Part shown: positions 18,193 to 28,010 of the stretch, in pieces
How the letters are laid out: every line of letters starts with the position of its first letter
Numbering within the stretch: position 1 is the first letter of the stretch
Notes under the pieces: model-generated
What the model saw: the letters and a program-made list of their open reading frames with translations, nothing else
Database searches by the model: none
Told to the model about the DNA's origin: nothing
Assembly (NCBI GenBank): GCA_007994965.1
Contig: VOPW01000001.1
Location: 372,001-436,000, forward strand
Length of the DNA: 64,000 bases
Direction: 5' to 3'
DNA from: Piscinibacter aquaticus
GTDB lineage: Bacteria > Pseudomonadota > Gammaproteobacteria > Burkholderiales > Burkholderiaceae_C
Made by a program: the position numbers and the translations under genes

Positions 18193-18905
18193 ATGTACAC
18201 CGCCAAGGGCCGCCTCGACCTCGATTCGATGCTCAAGCAGTACAGCCCGCTGGTGCGGCGCCTCGCCCACCAGATGATCGCCAAGCTGCCCGCCAACGTG
18301 GAGCTCGACGACCTGATCCAGGTCGGCATGATCGGCCGGCCGATGCCCTCAGCCGCTTCGACGAGGCGCAGGGCGTGCAGTTCGAGACCTTCGCGACGCA
18401 GCGCATCCGCGGCGCGATGCTCGACGAGCTGCGCGGCAACGACTACCTCTCGCGCGGCACCCGCAAGCAGCAGCGCTCGATCGAGAGCGCGGTGCACAAG
18501 CTCGAGCAGAAGCTCGGGCGTGCGCCGGCCGAGAGCGAGATCGCCCGCGAGATGGGCATGAGCCTGACCGAATACCAGGAGCTGCTCGGCAAGGTGCGTG
18601 GCACCCAGCTGGTCTACCTGGAGGACATGAGCGGCGACGAGGGCGACAACGACTACCTCGACCGCCACGTGGCCGACGAGCAGGCCAACCCGCTCGCGCA
18701 GCTGCAGGACCATCGCATGCGCGAGGCGCTGGTCGAGGCCATCAAGCACCTGCCCGAGCGCGAGCAGTACGTGATGTCGATGTACTACGAGCACGACATG
18801 AACCTGAAGGAGATCGCGGCGGTGCTCAAGGTCACCGAATCGCGCGTCTGCCAGCTGCACAGCCAGTCGATCGCTCGGCTGCGTGTGAAGCTGCGCGAAT
18901 ACTGA
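18193..18905 (+). CDS. fliA: Flagellar sigma factor FliA (sigma-28; one frameshift)
   Basis: ATG 18193 (MYTAKGRLDLDSMLKQY). The break at 18337/18338 is a missing T in CCTGG; restoring it gives VGMIGLADALSRFDEAQG, the core of region 2. Region 2.4 (FATQRIRGAMLDELR), region 3 (RKQQRSIESAVHKLEQKLGR) and region 4 (HLPEREQYVMSMYY, LKVTESRVCQLHSQSI, a helix-turn-helix) are complete. 237 residues after correction. It directs late flagellar and chemotaxis promoters, of which two candidates lie at 9172 and 9329. It follows fleN by 17 bases and precedes the chemoreceptor by 21. Confidence 0.95.
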
Positions 18906-18926
18906 TCAACCCAGAAGGGGCCCGCC

Positions 18927-20279
18927 ATGCTGAGCCTGCTGCGCCGCGAGAGCGGCACCGACGCCACGACCGACACCCCGCCGGCCGCCGCCGGTGCCGA
19001 TGCCGCGACGCTGCACGCCGCGGTGGCCTCCATCGCCGAGCGCGCCAGCTCGATGGGCCGCGAGGCCGCCGAGGTGCGCGGGGTCATCGACGACACGACC
19101 AAGGCCGCGCAACGCAGCGCGCAGGCCGTCTCGGCGCTCGCCCAGCGGGTGCAGGAGATCACCAGCGCACAGAACGCCATCGGCGGCACGACACGCGAGC
19201 ACGGCCGCCGTCGACCGCGCACGCGACACCGTCGAGGGCGTGGGCCAGGAGGTCTCGGCGATCGTGGCCACGCTGCGCCGGTGGCCGATGCCGCCAGCGG
19301 CATCACGCAGATCGCGCTGCAGACGCGGCTGGTGGCCTTCAACGCCTCGGTCGAGGCCAAGCGCGCCGGCGAGGCCGGCCGCGGCTTCGGCGTCGTGGCC
19401 GATGCGGTGAAGGACGGCCGGCAAGGTCGAGGCCAGCTCCAAGCAGATCATGAGCACGGTGGCCGAGCTGAATGCGCGCATCGAGTCGCTGGCCTCCGAG
19501 ATCCGCAGCGAGCCGGGTTCGGCGCAGCAGGGTGCCTTCCACCGCGCGCTGGCCGATGTGCAGGGCGGTGTCTCGCGCATCGCCGAGGCGGCCGACGGCA
19601 GCCGCGAGATCTGTGCCGATCTCGGCGAGCGCATGAATGCGATCGAGACCGAGATGCGCGGCACCGGCGCGGCGCTGGACGTCGCGATGACGCGCAGTGA
19701 ATCCTTCCTGCGCGTGTCGGAACAGCTGATCGAGACGGTGGCGCAGTGCGGCATCGAGACCGAGGACACGCCCTACATCCGCGCCGCGCAGCACGCCGCG
19801 GCGCAGATCTCTCAATTGCTGGAAGGTGCGCTGCGCACCGGCGCGACGACGATGGCCGACCTGTTCGACGAGAGCTACCAGCCGATGCCCGGCACCAACC
19901 CGCCGCAGCACACGACGCGGTTCGTCGCGCTGGCCGACCGCCTGTTCCCGCAGGTGCAGGAGCATGCGCTGACGATCAGCCCGAAGGTGGTCTACTGCAT
20001 CGCGGTCGACCGCAACGGCTACGTGCCCACGCACAACCAGAAGTACTGCCAGTCGCAGCGCGCCGGCGATGTGGTCTGGAACACCGCCAACAGCCGCTGG
20101 CGGCGCATCTTCAATGACCGCACCGGCCTCGCTTCCGCGCGCAACCAGCGGCCGTTCCTTCTGCAGACCTACCGTCGCGACATGGGCGGCGGCCATTTCG
20201 TGCTGATGAAGGAAGCGGCAGCGCCGATCGTCGTCGGCGGCCGCCACTGGGGCGGATTGCGCCGGCCTTCCAGTTCTGA
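18927..20279 (+). CDS. Soluble methyl-accepting chemotaxis protein with a C-terminal sensor domain (several frame breaks)
   Basis: ATG 18927. Four breaks (near 19195, 19279, 19415, 20263); the last three are missing bases in CCAGG, CCTGG and CCTGG and restore [30 protein letters not shown] and WGGLRLAFQF. There is no signal peptide, membrane helix or HAMP domain. A coiled coil leads into the receptor signalling tip region ([31 protein letters not shown], residues ~133-165). The C-terminal ~140 residues form a sensor-like domain ([52 protein letters not shown]) known from other chemoreceptors. Thus the sensory part follows the signalling part. About 452 residues. Confidence 0.8.
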
Positions 20280-20290
20280 CGCTGTTCGCC

Positions 20291-21028
20291 GTGCCCCGCC
20301 TGGTCTGGCCGCTGCCGGCCCTGCTGGCCTGGGGCGCCTGCTGGGCGCTGTTCACCGTCCTCTCGCGGCTCGCGACCCCTTTGTCGATGTCGATCGGGCT
20401 GGCCGTCGCGCTCGGCATCGTGCTGGCGTTGCCGCTGTCCACACACTGGCGTCGGCTCTTCGTGGCCGCGGGCTTTCCGCTCTCGCTTGCCGCCTCGGGC
20501 ACGGCGGCCGGCTTGCCCGGGTGGGCGGCTGATTGCGCTCGCGGCGCTCCTGCTGCTCTATCCGCTGAACACGGCGCGATGCGCCGATGTTCCCGACCCC
20601 GCACGAGGCCTTGCGAGGCTTGTCGTCGCTCGCGCCGCTGCACGGCGGCGCGCAGGTGCTCGACGCCGGCTGCGGCCTGGGCGACGGCCTGCGCGAATTG
20701 CGACGCGAGTACCCACTGGCCCGCATCGAGGGCGTGGAATGGAGCCGGCCGCTGCGCCTGGCGTGCGCGCTGCGCTGCCGGTTTGCGCGCGTTTCGCGCG
20801 GCGACCTGTGGGCCTCGGACTGGTCACGGCAGGATCTCGTCTACCTCTTCCAGCGCCCCGAGAGCATGCCGCGCGCGCTGGACAAGGCGCGCCGCGAGCT
20901 GCGCCCGGGCGCGGCTGGCCAGCCTGGAGTTCGAGGTGCCGGGCGTGCGGCCGACGCGGGTGCTGCGCCGCGATGGCGCGAGGCCCGTCTGGCTCTACCA
21001 GGGCACCGCTGCCCGCTGGAAAGGCTGA
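20291..21028 (+). CDS. Class I SAM methyltransferase with N-terminal membrane helices (frame broken)
   Basis: GTG 20291 opens MPRLVWPLPALLAWGACWALF, followed by further hydrophobic stretches (SMSIGLAVALGIVLAL; RLIALAALLLLYPLN), so two or three membrane segments fill the first ~95 residues. After breaks near 20530 and 20573 the catalytic domain begins MFPTPHEALRGL and contains VLDAGCGLGDGL (SAM loop), IEGVEWS and DLVYLFQRPESM. A break near 20913 is repaired by two bases, giving RPGAWLASLEFEVP. About 247 residues. Membrane-tethered methyltransferases of this build occur in many betaproteobacteria; the substrate is unknown. It follows the chemoreceptor by 11 bases. Confidence 0.65.
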   Translation: MPRLVWPLPALLAWGACWALFTVLSRLATPLSMSIGLAVALGIVLALPLSTHWRRLFVAAGFPLSLAASGTAAGLPGWAADCARGAPAALSAEHGAMRRCSRPRTRPCEACRRSRRCTAARRCSTPAAAWATACANCDASTHWPASRAWNGAGRCAWRARCAAGLRAFRAATCGPRTGHGRISSTSSSAPRACRARWTRRAASCARARLASLEFEVPGVRPTRVLRRDGARPVWLYQGTAARWKG

Positions 21029-21065
21029 AACCGGCTGAAACGAATCTGTTCTCTGGATCGCTTGA

Positions 21066-21083
21066 TTGGGAAAATTTTCCCAA
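21066..21083. promoter_or_regulatory. Perfect 18-bp AT-rich palindrome (candidate operator)
   Basis: TTGGGAAAATTTTCCCAA is a perfect inverted repeat of nine bases per arm without a spacer, in a region otherwise near 70% GC. It lies 37 bases after the methyltransferase stop and 62 bases before the start of the DUF5666 lipoprotein gene, where a promoter would be. It looks like a binding site for a dimeric regulator; there is no T run to suggest a terminator. Confidence 0.55.
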
Positions 21084-21145
21084 CTACAGTTCGCCCCATG
21101 GCTGAAGGCGCCGCGGGTGCCGGCCTGACGACCGGAGGAACAGAC

Positions 21146-22334
21146 ATGGACAAGACCAAGCGGCCGATTCGCGGCCTGTGGGGTGCGCTGCTGGGTACGG
21201 CAGTGGCGGGAGCGATGCTGGCGGCCTGCGGTGGCGGCGGCGGGGCGGCGTGACCGCCGGTGCGGCGGCCTCCGCGTATGCGGTCGGCCCGATCCGCGGC
21301 TTCGGCTCGATCATCGTCAACGGCGTTCGCTTCGACGACAGCCGCGCGCAGATCGAGGACGACGAGGGCCGCGGCCGTGGGCGTGACGACCTCCGCCTGG
21401 GCGCGATGGTCGAGGTGGAGAGCGGCAAGATCGACGACAGCACCGGCCGCGCCAGCGCCGACCGCATCCGCATCGGCAGCGAACTCGTCGGCGTGGTCGA
21501 CAGCGTCAGCGGTAGCAGCTTCGCGATGCTCGGCCAGACGGTCGACGTGCGGCCCGAGACCGTGCTCGACGACTCGCTCGCGCTCGGCGCAGCCACCTGC
21601 CGGCGCTGCAGGGCAAGGTGGTCGAGGTGCATGCGATCTTCGACGCCGGCAGCGGCCACTACGTGGCCACGCGCATCGAGGCGGAGGACGGCGCGCTGCT
21701 GTTCAAGATCCGCGGCGCGATCAGCGCGCTGGACACCACGGCCAAGACCTTCCAGATCGGCACCGCGGTGATCAACTACGCCTCGGTGCCCGGCGCCGAC
21801 GTGCCGGCCAACCTCGCCAACGGCGGGTGCTGCGCGTGAAGGTGAAGCCGCAGCAGGAGAACGGGCAGTGGATCGCCACGTCGCTGCGCAAAGGCGAGCG
21901 CAAGGTCGACGACCACGACGACGCGCGTCTGGTCGGCGGTGACCGCCTTCCGCTCGGCCACCGACTTCGACGTCAACGGCGTGAAGGTCGACGCCTCGCG
22001 GGCGCGCATCGACGACGGCCCGGTCACTGCCGATTCCCGCGTCGAGGTTCGTGGCCGCGCCAGCGACGGCAGCATCGTCGCCGAGCGCGTCAAGGTGGTC
22101 TCGGCCAGTGACGATATGGTGCGCGGCGTGGAACTGCACGGCGCCATCGGCAGCCTCGACAAGACCGCCAAGACCTTCGTGCTGCGCGGCGTGACGGTCA
22201 GCTACGCGGGCACCGTGACCTACGAGCGCGGCACCGAAGCGCAGCTGGCCGACAACCAGAACGTGGAGGTCAAGGGCGCGCTGTCGGCCGACGGCAAGAC
22301 GCTGAATGCGGTGCTGATCCGCTTCGAAGACTGA
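21146..22334 (+). CDS. DUF5666-repeat lipoprotein, first copy (several frame breaks)
   Basis: ATG 21146 is preceded by a strong GGAGGA ribosome-binding site at 21134-21139. The signal peptide ends in L-A-A-C-G-G-G-G, a lipobox. Breaks occur in the G-run near 21243, near 21600, near 21825 and near 21935; stitched, the protein has ~397 residues. It is built of repeated beta-rich units of the DUF5666 kind: GPIRGFGSIIVNGVRFDDS, LRLGAMVEVESG, KVVEVHAIFDAG, KIRGAISALDTTAKTFQIG, DFDVNGVKVDAS, VELHGAIGSLDKTAKTFVLRG. Such domains are exported and probably OB-like; no function is established. It pairs with the second copy at 23380. Confidence 0.75.
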
Positions 22335-22388
22335 GCACTGAGGGCAGCGCGCCACGCCGCGCTGCACACTGTTGCACGCTTTGGCGTG

Positions 22389-22424
22389 GGAACGGGCCCC
22401 GAAACAGGGGCTCGTTCCATTTCT
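22389..22424 (+). terminator. Hairpin after the first DUF5666 gene
   Basis: GGAACGGGCCCC (22389-22400) pairs with GGGGCTCGTTCC (22407-22418) through 12 positions with one G-T wobble; the loop is GAAACA and ATTTCT follows. It lies 55 bases after the lipoprotein stop. It also argues that the next gene starts downstream of it, at GTG 22458, rather than at an earlier in-frame GTG (22386). Confidence 0.6.
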
Positions 22425-22457
22425 GCGACGGGCGCGCGGCTAACATCACGGCCCATC

Positions 22458-23383
22458 GTGGTCGAAACCGACTCAACCTCCTCAGCCAGCCTGCCACCCG
22501 GTGAACAGCCTGCACTGCTCGATGCCGTGCGGGCGCTGCTGCAACCGCTCGCGCGGCTCGCCGTCGCCCGCGGGCTGACCCACGCCACGGTCGACGAGAT
22601 GCTGCGCGCGGCCTTCGTGGACGTGGCCCACGCGGCCTATCCCCAACTGCTCGAGCACCGCCGCGTCAGCCGCATCAGCGCGGCCACCGGCATCAACCGG
22701 CGCGAGGTCACGCGGCTCGTCGAAGCCCGCAAGACGCAGCCGGCGCCGGCGCGTTCGTACCCGAGCGAGATCTTCGCGCGCTGGTCGACCCACTCCGAAT
22801 ACCTCGACCACGACGGCCGGCCGAAGGCGCTGCCGCGCCTGGGCACGGCGCCGAGCTTCGAGACGCTGGCCCAGTCCGTCACGCGCGACATGCACCCGCG
22901 CAGCCTGCTCGAGGAACTCATCCGCCTCGGCACGGCCGAGCACGACGAGACCACCGACACCGTGGCGCTGAACCGCGCGGCCTTCGTGCCCAAGGGCGAC
23001 GAAGCGCGCATGGTCGGCTTCATGGGCGCCAACCTGGGCGACCACTTCAACGCCGCGGTCGACAACGTGCTGGCGGTGGGCAGCGAACACTTCGAGCAGG
23101 CCATCTATGCGGACGGCCTGTCCGACCAGTCACTGGCGCAACTGCGCGAACTGGTCACCCAGCACTGGCAGGCGATGACCAACGACTGGTGCCGCGCATC
23201 GAGAAGATGATCGCCGACGACGACGCCGCCGGCATCGGCAGCACCGCCGGCGCCGGCAATCGCATGCGCATCGGCGTCTTCAGCTACCGGGTGCCGGTCG
23301 ATCCGCCGGCGCCGGCGGCGAAGACGCCCGCGGCGCGCAAGGCCGCCCCGCGGGCGCGCCGCCGCGAAGGAGAGACTTCATGA
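22458..23383 (+). CDS. DUF6502 family protein with a helix-turn-helix-like segment (one frameshift)
   Basis: GTG 22458 chosen because a hairpin occupies the upstream part of the frame. Break at 23186: one missing C (GACCTGGTG) restores NDLVPRIEKMIADDD and the frame to TGA 23381-23383. About 309 residues, no signal peptide. Residues ~20-62 form helices (LLDAVRALLQPLARLAVARGLT, VDEMLRAAFVDVAHAAY). Residues ~70-90 (VSRISAATGINRREVTRLVEA) look like a helix-turn-helix, so DNA binding is possible. The middle (FETLAQSVTRDMHPRSLLEEL) is family-specific and the tail is basic (KAAPRARRR). Its stop overlaps the next ATG, tying it to the second DUF5666 lipoprotein. Role unknown. Confidence 0.7.
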
Positions 23384-24558
23384 GCTTGCAGCCCCTGTTC
23401 ACCTCATGCTGGCTGCGCTGGAGCGGCGCGCTGGTGCTCGCCGCGGCCGCCGTGGCCGCCGGCTGCGGTGGCAGCGTCGGCGTCGGCGGCACCGGTTCTT
23501 ATGGCTCGGCACCGATCGAGGGTTTCGGTTCGGTCTACGTCGGTGGCATCAAGTACGACGACAGCGGCGCCAGCGTGGTCGACGAGGATGGCGCCGCCAG
23601 CTCGCGCAGCGCGCTGCGTCTGGGCATGACGGTGGAAGTGGAGGCCGGCGCGGTGGGCGGCACGGAAGCTGCGCCGACCGCCGTGGCCAACCGCATCCGC
23701 ACGGTCAGCGAGATCGTCGGCGGCCTCGGCGGCCGATCCGGTGGCCGGCACGGTCGTCGTGTTCGACCAGACCGTGGTCGTCGGTGCCGACACCCTGATC
23801 GATCCGGTATTCGCCGGCGGTCTGGCCGGCATCGCGAACGGCACGGCGGTCGAGGTGTTCGGCAGCTTCGACGCGGCCAGGTCACGGTTTGTGGCCACCC
23901 GGATCGCGCCGCGAGACGGCACGCTCGCCGCCTACAAGGTGCGCGGCCCGGTAGCTTCGCTCGACACCACCGCGCGCACTTTCCGCGTCGGCACCGCGCA
24001 GTTCTCGTACGACGGCACGCTGCCGCTGCTGGCCGAAGGTGCCTACCTGCGCGTGCAGGCGCAGACGCAAGCCGTGGCCGGCCGGTGGCCGGTGCGCACC
24101 GTCGAGGCCGGGGTGCGCGCGCTGCCCGACCTCGAACGTGTGAAGCTGCGCGGCGGCATCACCCGATACGCCACCGACGCCGATTTCGACCTCAACGGCC
24201 AGCGCGTCGATGCGCGCACCGCCAACTTCATCGGCCGCCCGGGTGACCTGGCGCTGGGCAAGACGGTGGTGGTCGACGGCGCCAGCGCCGGCGGGGTGCT
24301 GATCGCCAGCAAGGTCCGGCTCGACGAGCGCGGCAGCGGCGGGCAGGGCAGCATCACGCTGCAGGGCGCCATCGAATCGCTGAATACCTCGGCGCGCAAC
24401 TTCGTGCTGCGCGGATCGACGGTGGACTACAGCGGCAACAGCGTGCAGTTCGAGGGCGGTGACGCCGACGACTGGCCAACGGCCGCAGCGTGACGGTGGT
24501 CGGCAACCCGAGTGCCGGCGGCACGCGCGTGGCCGCGCGCCGCATCAGCTTCAACTGA
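23380..24558 (+). CDS. DUF5666-repeat lipoprotein, second copy (two frame breaks)
   Basis: ATG 23380 overlaps the DUF6502 stop. The signal peptide (WSGALVLAAAAVAAGCGG) ends in a V-A-A-G-C lipobox near residue 28. Breaks near 23735 and at 24472; the second is a missing C in CCTGG and restores DDLANGRSVTVVG. About 394 residues. It repeats the layout of the first copy: APIEGFGSVYVGGIKYDDS, LRLGMTVEVEAG, AVEVFGSFDAARSRFVATRI, YKVRGPVASLDTTARTFRVG, DFDLNGQRVDAR, ITLQGAIESLNTSARNFVLRG. The domains align one for one with the other copy, so the pair probably arose by duplication. Convergent with argH, with an 18-base gap. Confidence 0.75.
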
Positions 24559-24576
24559 GATCGGGCCCCGCGCGGC

Positions 24577-25991
24577 TCAGCCGGGCCGGGTGCGGTGCCG
24601 CGCCACCTGCGCGCGCACCTGCTGCGGTGCCGTGCCGCCCAGCACCTTGCGGGCATCGAGCGAGCCGCGCAGCGTGAGCACTGCGAACACATCCTCGCCG
24701 ATCGCCGCGTGGAAGCCCTGCAGCGTGGCCAGCGGCAGCTCGGACAGATCGACGCCCTGCTGGATCGCCACCTTCACCGCATGGGCCACGGCTTCGTGCG
24801 CATCGCGGAAGGGCAGGCCCTTCTTCACCAGGTAGTCGGCGAGGTCCGTCGCGGTGGCGTAGCCGCGGCGCGCCGCGCGCTCCATCGCCTCGGGCTTGAC
24901 GGCGATGCCGCCGACCAGTTCCGCAAAGATGCGCAGCGTGTCGCGCAGCGTGTCGACGGTGTCGAACAGCGGTTCCTTGTCTTCCTGGTTGTCCTTGTTG
25001 TAGGCCAGCGGCTGGCCTTCATCAGCGTCAGCAGCCCCATCAGGTGGCCGACCACGCGGCCAGTCTTGCCGCGCGCGAGCTCCGGCACGTCGGGGTTCTT
25101 CTTCTGTGGCATGATCGAACTGCCGGTGCAGAAGCGGTCGGCCAGATCGATGAAGCCGAAGTTCTGGCTCATCCACAGCACCAGCTCCTCGCTGAAGCGG
25201 GACACATGCACCATGCACAGCGAGGCGGCGGCGGTGAACTCGATCGCGAAGTCGCGGTCGCTCACGGCGTCGAGGCTGTTCTGGCAGACGCTGGGCTTGC
25301 CATCGTCATCCACCATGCCCAGCGTCCTGGCCACGCGCTCGCGGTCCAGCGGGTAGCTGGTGCCGGCCAGCGCGGCACTGCCCAGCGGCAGGCGGTTGGT
25401 GCGGCGGCGCACGTCGGCGGGCGCTCGGCATCGCGCGAGAACATCTCGACGTAGGCCAGCAGGTGGTGGCCGAAGCTCACCGGCTGCGCCACCTGCAGGT
25501 GCGTGAAGCCGGGCAAGATGACCTCGGCGTTCTTCTCGGCCAGATCGACCAGCGCACGCTGCAGCGCGGTGAGCAGCGCCGACAGGCCGTCGATCTCGTC
25601 GCGCAGCCACAGCCGCACGTCGGTGGCGACCTGGTCGTTGCGCGAGCGGCCGGTGTGCAGCCGCTTGCCGGCGTCGCCCACCAGCTGCGTCAGCCTTGCC
25701 TCGATGTTCAGGTGCACGTCTTCGAGCGCCAGCTTCCATTCGAAGGCGCCCGATTCGATCTCCTGGGTGATCTGCGCCATGCCGCGCTGGATGTCGGCCA
25801 GATCTTTTCCGGCGATGATGCCCTGCGCGGCCAGCATCTCGGCGTGCGCCGCCGCTGCCGGCGATGTCGGCCTTCCACAGGCGCTGGTCGAAGCCGACGC
25901 TGGCGGTGTAGCGCTGCACCAGCTCGCTCATCGGCTCGGAGAACAGCGCCGACCAGGCCTGGGCTTTCTTGTCGAGTTGGTTGGAGGACAT
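24577..25991 (-). CDS. argH: Argininosuccinate lyase (three frame breaks)
   Basis: ATG 25991 ([17 protein letters not shown]). Breaks near 25860, 25420 and 25020; the third is a G lost from GGGCC and restores [17 protein letters not shown]. Family signature [12 protein letters not shown] is intact, with the flexible catalytic serine loop; other conserved parts are [23 protein letters not shown] and [20 protein letters not shown]. About 470 residues, typical. It splits argininosuccinate into arginine and fumarate in the cytoplasm, the last step of arginine synthesis. Because the enzyme is normally essential for prototrophy, the breaks are best read as sequencing errors. Divergent from the kinase gene at 26143. 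Confidence 0.93.
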
Positions 25992-26142
25992 GGCAGGAGG
26001 ATCCGGGCAGGGGCGAGGCGCAACAAGGCGTGAACGTGGGGGCGGCGCGCGTCGACGAGCGGCCGTGTTTGGCGACAATGCGCGCTGCGCCGGCATTCTA
26101 TTCGGCGCCCTCCGTCGTCCTACGCCGTCTCGAACCGAGCCG

Positions 26143-27235
26143 ATGCCCACCGAGCCCAGCACCCTGCCTGCCAGCCCCGTGCGCGCCGACGCGCGCAGCA
26201 CCGGGTTCGGCTCGACGCTGCTCGACACGCTGATGCCCGACGCCGCGGAGGGCGCGCCCGCCGAGCGGGTTCGGTGTTCGACGTCTGCCATGCCGGGGTG
26301 GTGCTGCGCACGCTGCTGGCCGCCGAGCTGGCAGTCGGCCTGGGCGTGCTGTTCGTCTCGATCAGCTTCGAAGCTGGCTTCAGCGCCTCGCACTGGCCTC
26401 GTCGGTGGCGGTGCCGGCCGTGCTGATCTGGCTGAGCACCGCTTGCCTCTTCAAGCGACCGCTGGGCGTGCTGGTGCCGTGGCTGCGCTGGGTCGCGGCG
26501 ATCGGCATCGGTGCGCTGGCGCCGGTGCTGCCCGCGCTGCTGGTGCAATCGATCGGGCTCGACCTGCTCGGCGAGCATCCGCTGCTCGGTCCGGTGGCCG
26601 CCGGCGCCGCGGGTGCGGCAGCCGTCTATGGCTGGCTGCAGTTGCGCGCCCGCGGCCTGCTGCCGGCCGACACCACCGCGCGGCTGGCCGAGCTGCAGTC
26701 GCGCATCCGCCCGCACTTTCTCTTCAACACGCTGAACACCGCGCTGGCGCTGGTGCGCGTCGATCCGGCGCGGGCCGAGGTGTGCTCGAAGACTGGCCGA
26801 GCTGTTCCGCGTGGCGCTCACCGACATCGGCGAATCGGTGTCGCTGGCCGAGGAGGTGGAACTCGCGCGCCGCTACCTCGCGATCGAGCAGGTGCGCTTC
26901 GGCACGCGGCTGAACATCGTCTGGGAGCTCGACGAAGCGGCCGGCGAGGCCGCGTGCCGCCGCTGCTGCTGCAGCCGCTGGTCGAGAACGCCGTGCGCCA
27001 CGGCGTGGAACCGGCGCCCGAAGGCGGCACGGTGCGCATCAGGACCCGCGTGAAGCTGGGGCGGGCGCAGGTGGTGATCGCCAACACGGTGCCGGCCGCA
27101 CCTTCGCAGCCGGGTTCGGGCATGGCATTGAAGAACGTGCGCGAGCGGCTGCACCTGATGCACGACATGGCGGCGCAGTTCGAGGCGCGGCGCGTCGAGG
27201 GCGCGTTCCGCGTGCAACTGGTGGTGCCGCTGTGA
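26143..27235 (+). CDS. LytS/AlgZ-type sensor histidine kinase (several frame breaks)
   Basis: ATG 26143. After a short variable start, membrane helices follow ([76 protein letters not shown]). The His-kinase domain starts with [17 protein letters not shown], the conserved phospho-accepting His of this class. Breaks lie near 26268, 26395, 26770, 26793 (missing C in GACCTGG, restoring [13 protein letters not shown]) and 26955. The ATPase part shows [16 protein letters not shown] (N box) and [14 protein letters not shown] (G box). About 366 residues. It overlaps the response regulator gene, its obvious partner, by four bases. The stimulus is unknown; AlgZ/FimS relatives control surface polysaccharide and adhesion. 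Confidence 0.8.
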
Positions 27236-28005
27236 ACCCGACGCTGCGCATTCTTCTCGTCGACGACGAAGAGCTCGCGCGCCTTCGCCTGCGCACGCTG
27301 GTCGCCGATTGCCGCGAGGTGCCCGCCACCGTGGTCGGCGAGGCCGCCAACGCGGTGCAGGCGGCCGACTTCCTCGCGGCGCACCCGTGCGACCTGCTGC
27401 TGCTCGACGTGCACATGCCCGGCCTGGACGGCATGCAGTTCGCCGCGCGCTTGCGCCAGCAGGCCCGGCCGCCGGCCATCGTCTTCGTCACCGCGCATGC
27501 CGAACATGCGCTGCAGGCCTTCGAGCTGGAGGCGGTGGACTACCTCACCAAGCCGGTCAAGCGCGAGCGGCTGCAGGCGGCGCTGCAGCGGGTGGCGCAG
27601 CGGCTAGCGCCCCGCGACGAAGCGACCGTCGCAGGAGCCGAGCCGGAGGTCCTGGTCGTCAGTGATCGTGGCCGCGTCGTGCGCGTGCCGGTGGCCGAGG
27701 TGCTCTACCTGAAGGCCGAGCTGAAGTACGTGACGCTGCGCACCGCCGCGCACAGCCACGTGCTGGACGATTCGCTGTCGGATCTCGAAGCGCGCCTGGG
27801 CGACCGCTTCCTGCGCGTGCACCGCAATGCGCTGGTGGCCCGCGCCGCGGTGCGCGCGCTGGAGCGCCGCGTGATGGCCGGCGAGGGCGACGACGAAGCC
27901 GGTGAAGGCTGGGCGGTGCGCATCGCGCCGGTGGATGAATGGCTCGCCGTCTCGCGCCGCCAACTGGCCGCGGTGCGCGAGGCGCTGTTGGCGGTGGGCC
28001 GCTGA
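27232..28005 (+). CDS. LytTR-family response regulator (AlgR-like)
   Basis: 257 residues, intact; the GTG start at 27232 overlaps the kinase stop. Receiver domain: ILLVDDEELARLRL (acidic pocket), LLLLDVHMPGLDG (phosphorylation Asp near 63), FVTAHAEHALQAFE, VDYLTKPVKRERL. The C-terminal LytTR DNA-binding domain (residues ~145-250) shows VLYLKAELKYVTLRT, DSLSDLEARLGDRFLRVHRNALV and a final VSRRQLAAVREAL. Such regulators bind imperfect direct repeats about ten bases apart. Pairs with the upstream kinase; an unknown gene follows five bases later and may be in the same operon. Confidence 0.9.
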   Translation: MNPTLRILLVDDEELARLRLRTLVADCREVPATVVGEAANAVQAADFLAAHPCDLLLLDVHMPGLDGMQFAARLRQQARPPAIVFVTAHAEHALQAFELEAVDYLTKPVKRERLQAALQRVAQRLAPRDEATVAGAEPEVLVVSDRGRVVRVPVAEVLYLKAELKYVTLRTAAHSHVLDDSLSDLEARLGDRFLRVHRNALVARAAVRALERRVMAGEGDDEAGEGWAVRIAPVDEWLAVSRRQLAAVREALLAVGR

Positions 28006-28010
28006 CGCGC

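Noticed and set aside
22386..22457. Upstream GTG 22386 as the DUF6502 start
   Set aside because: The interval contains a 12-bp terminator-like hairpin and non-conserved, low-complexity codons; GTG 22458 is more plausible.
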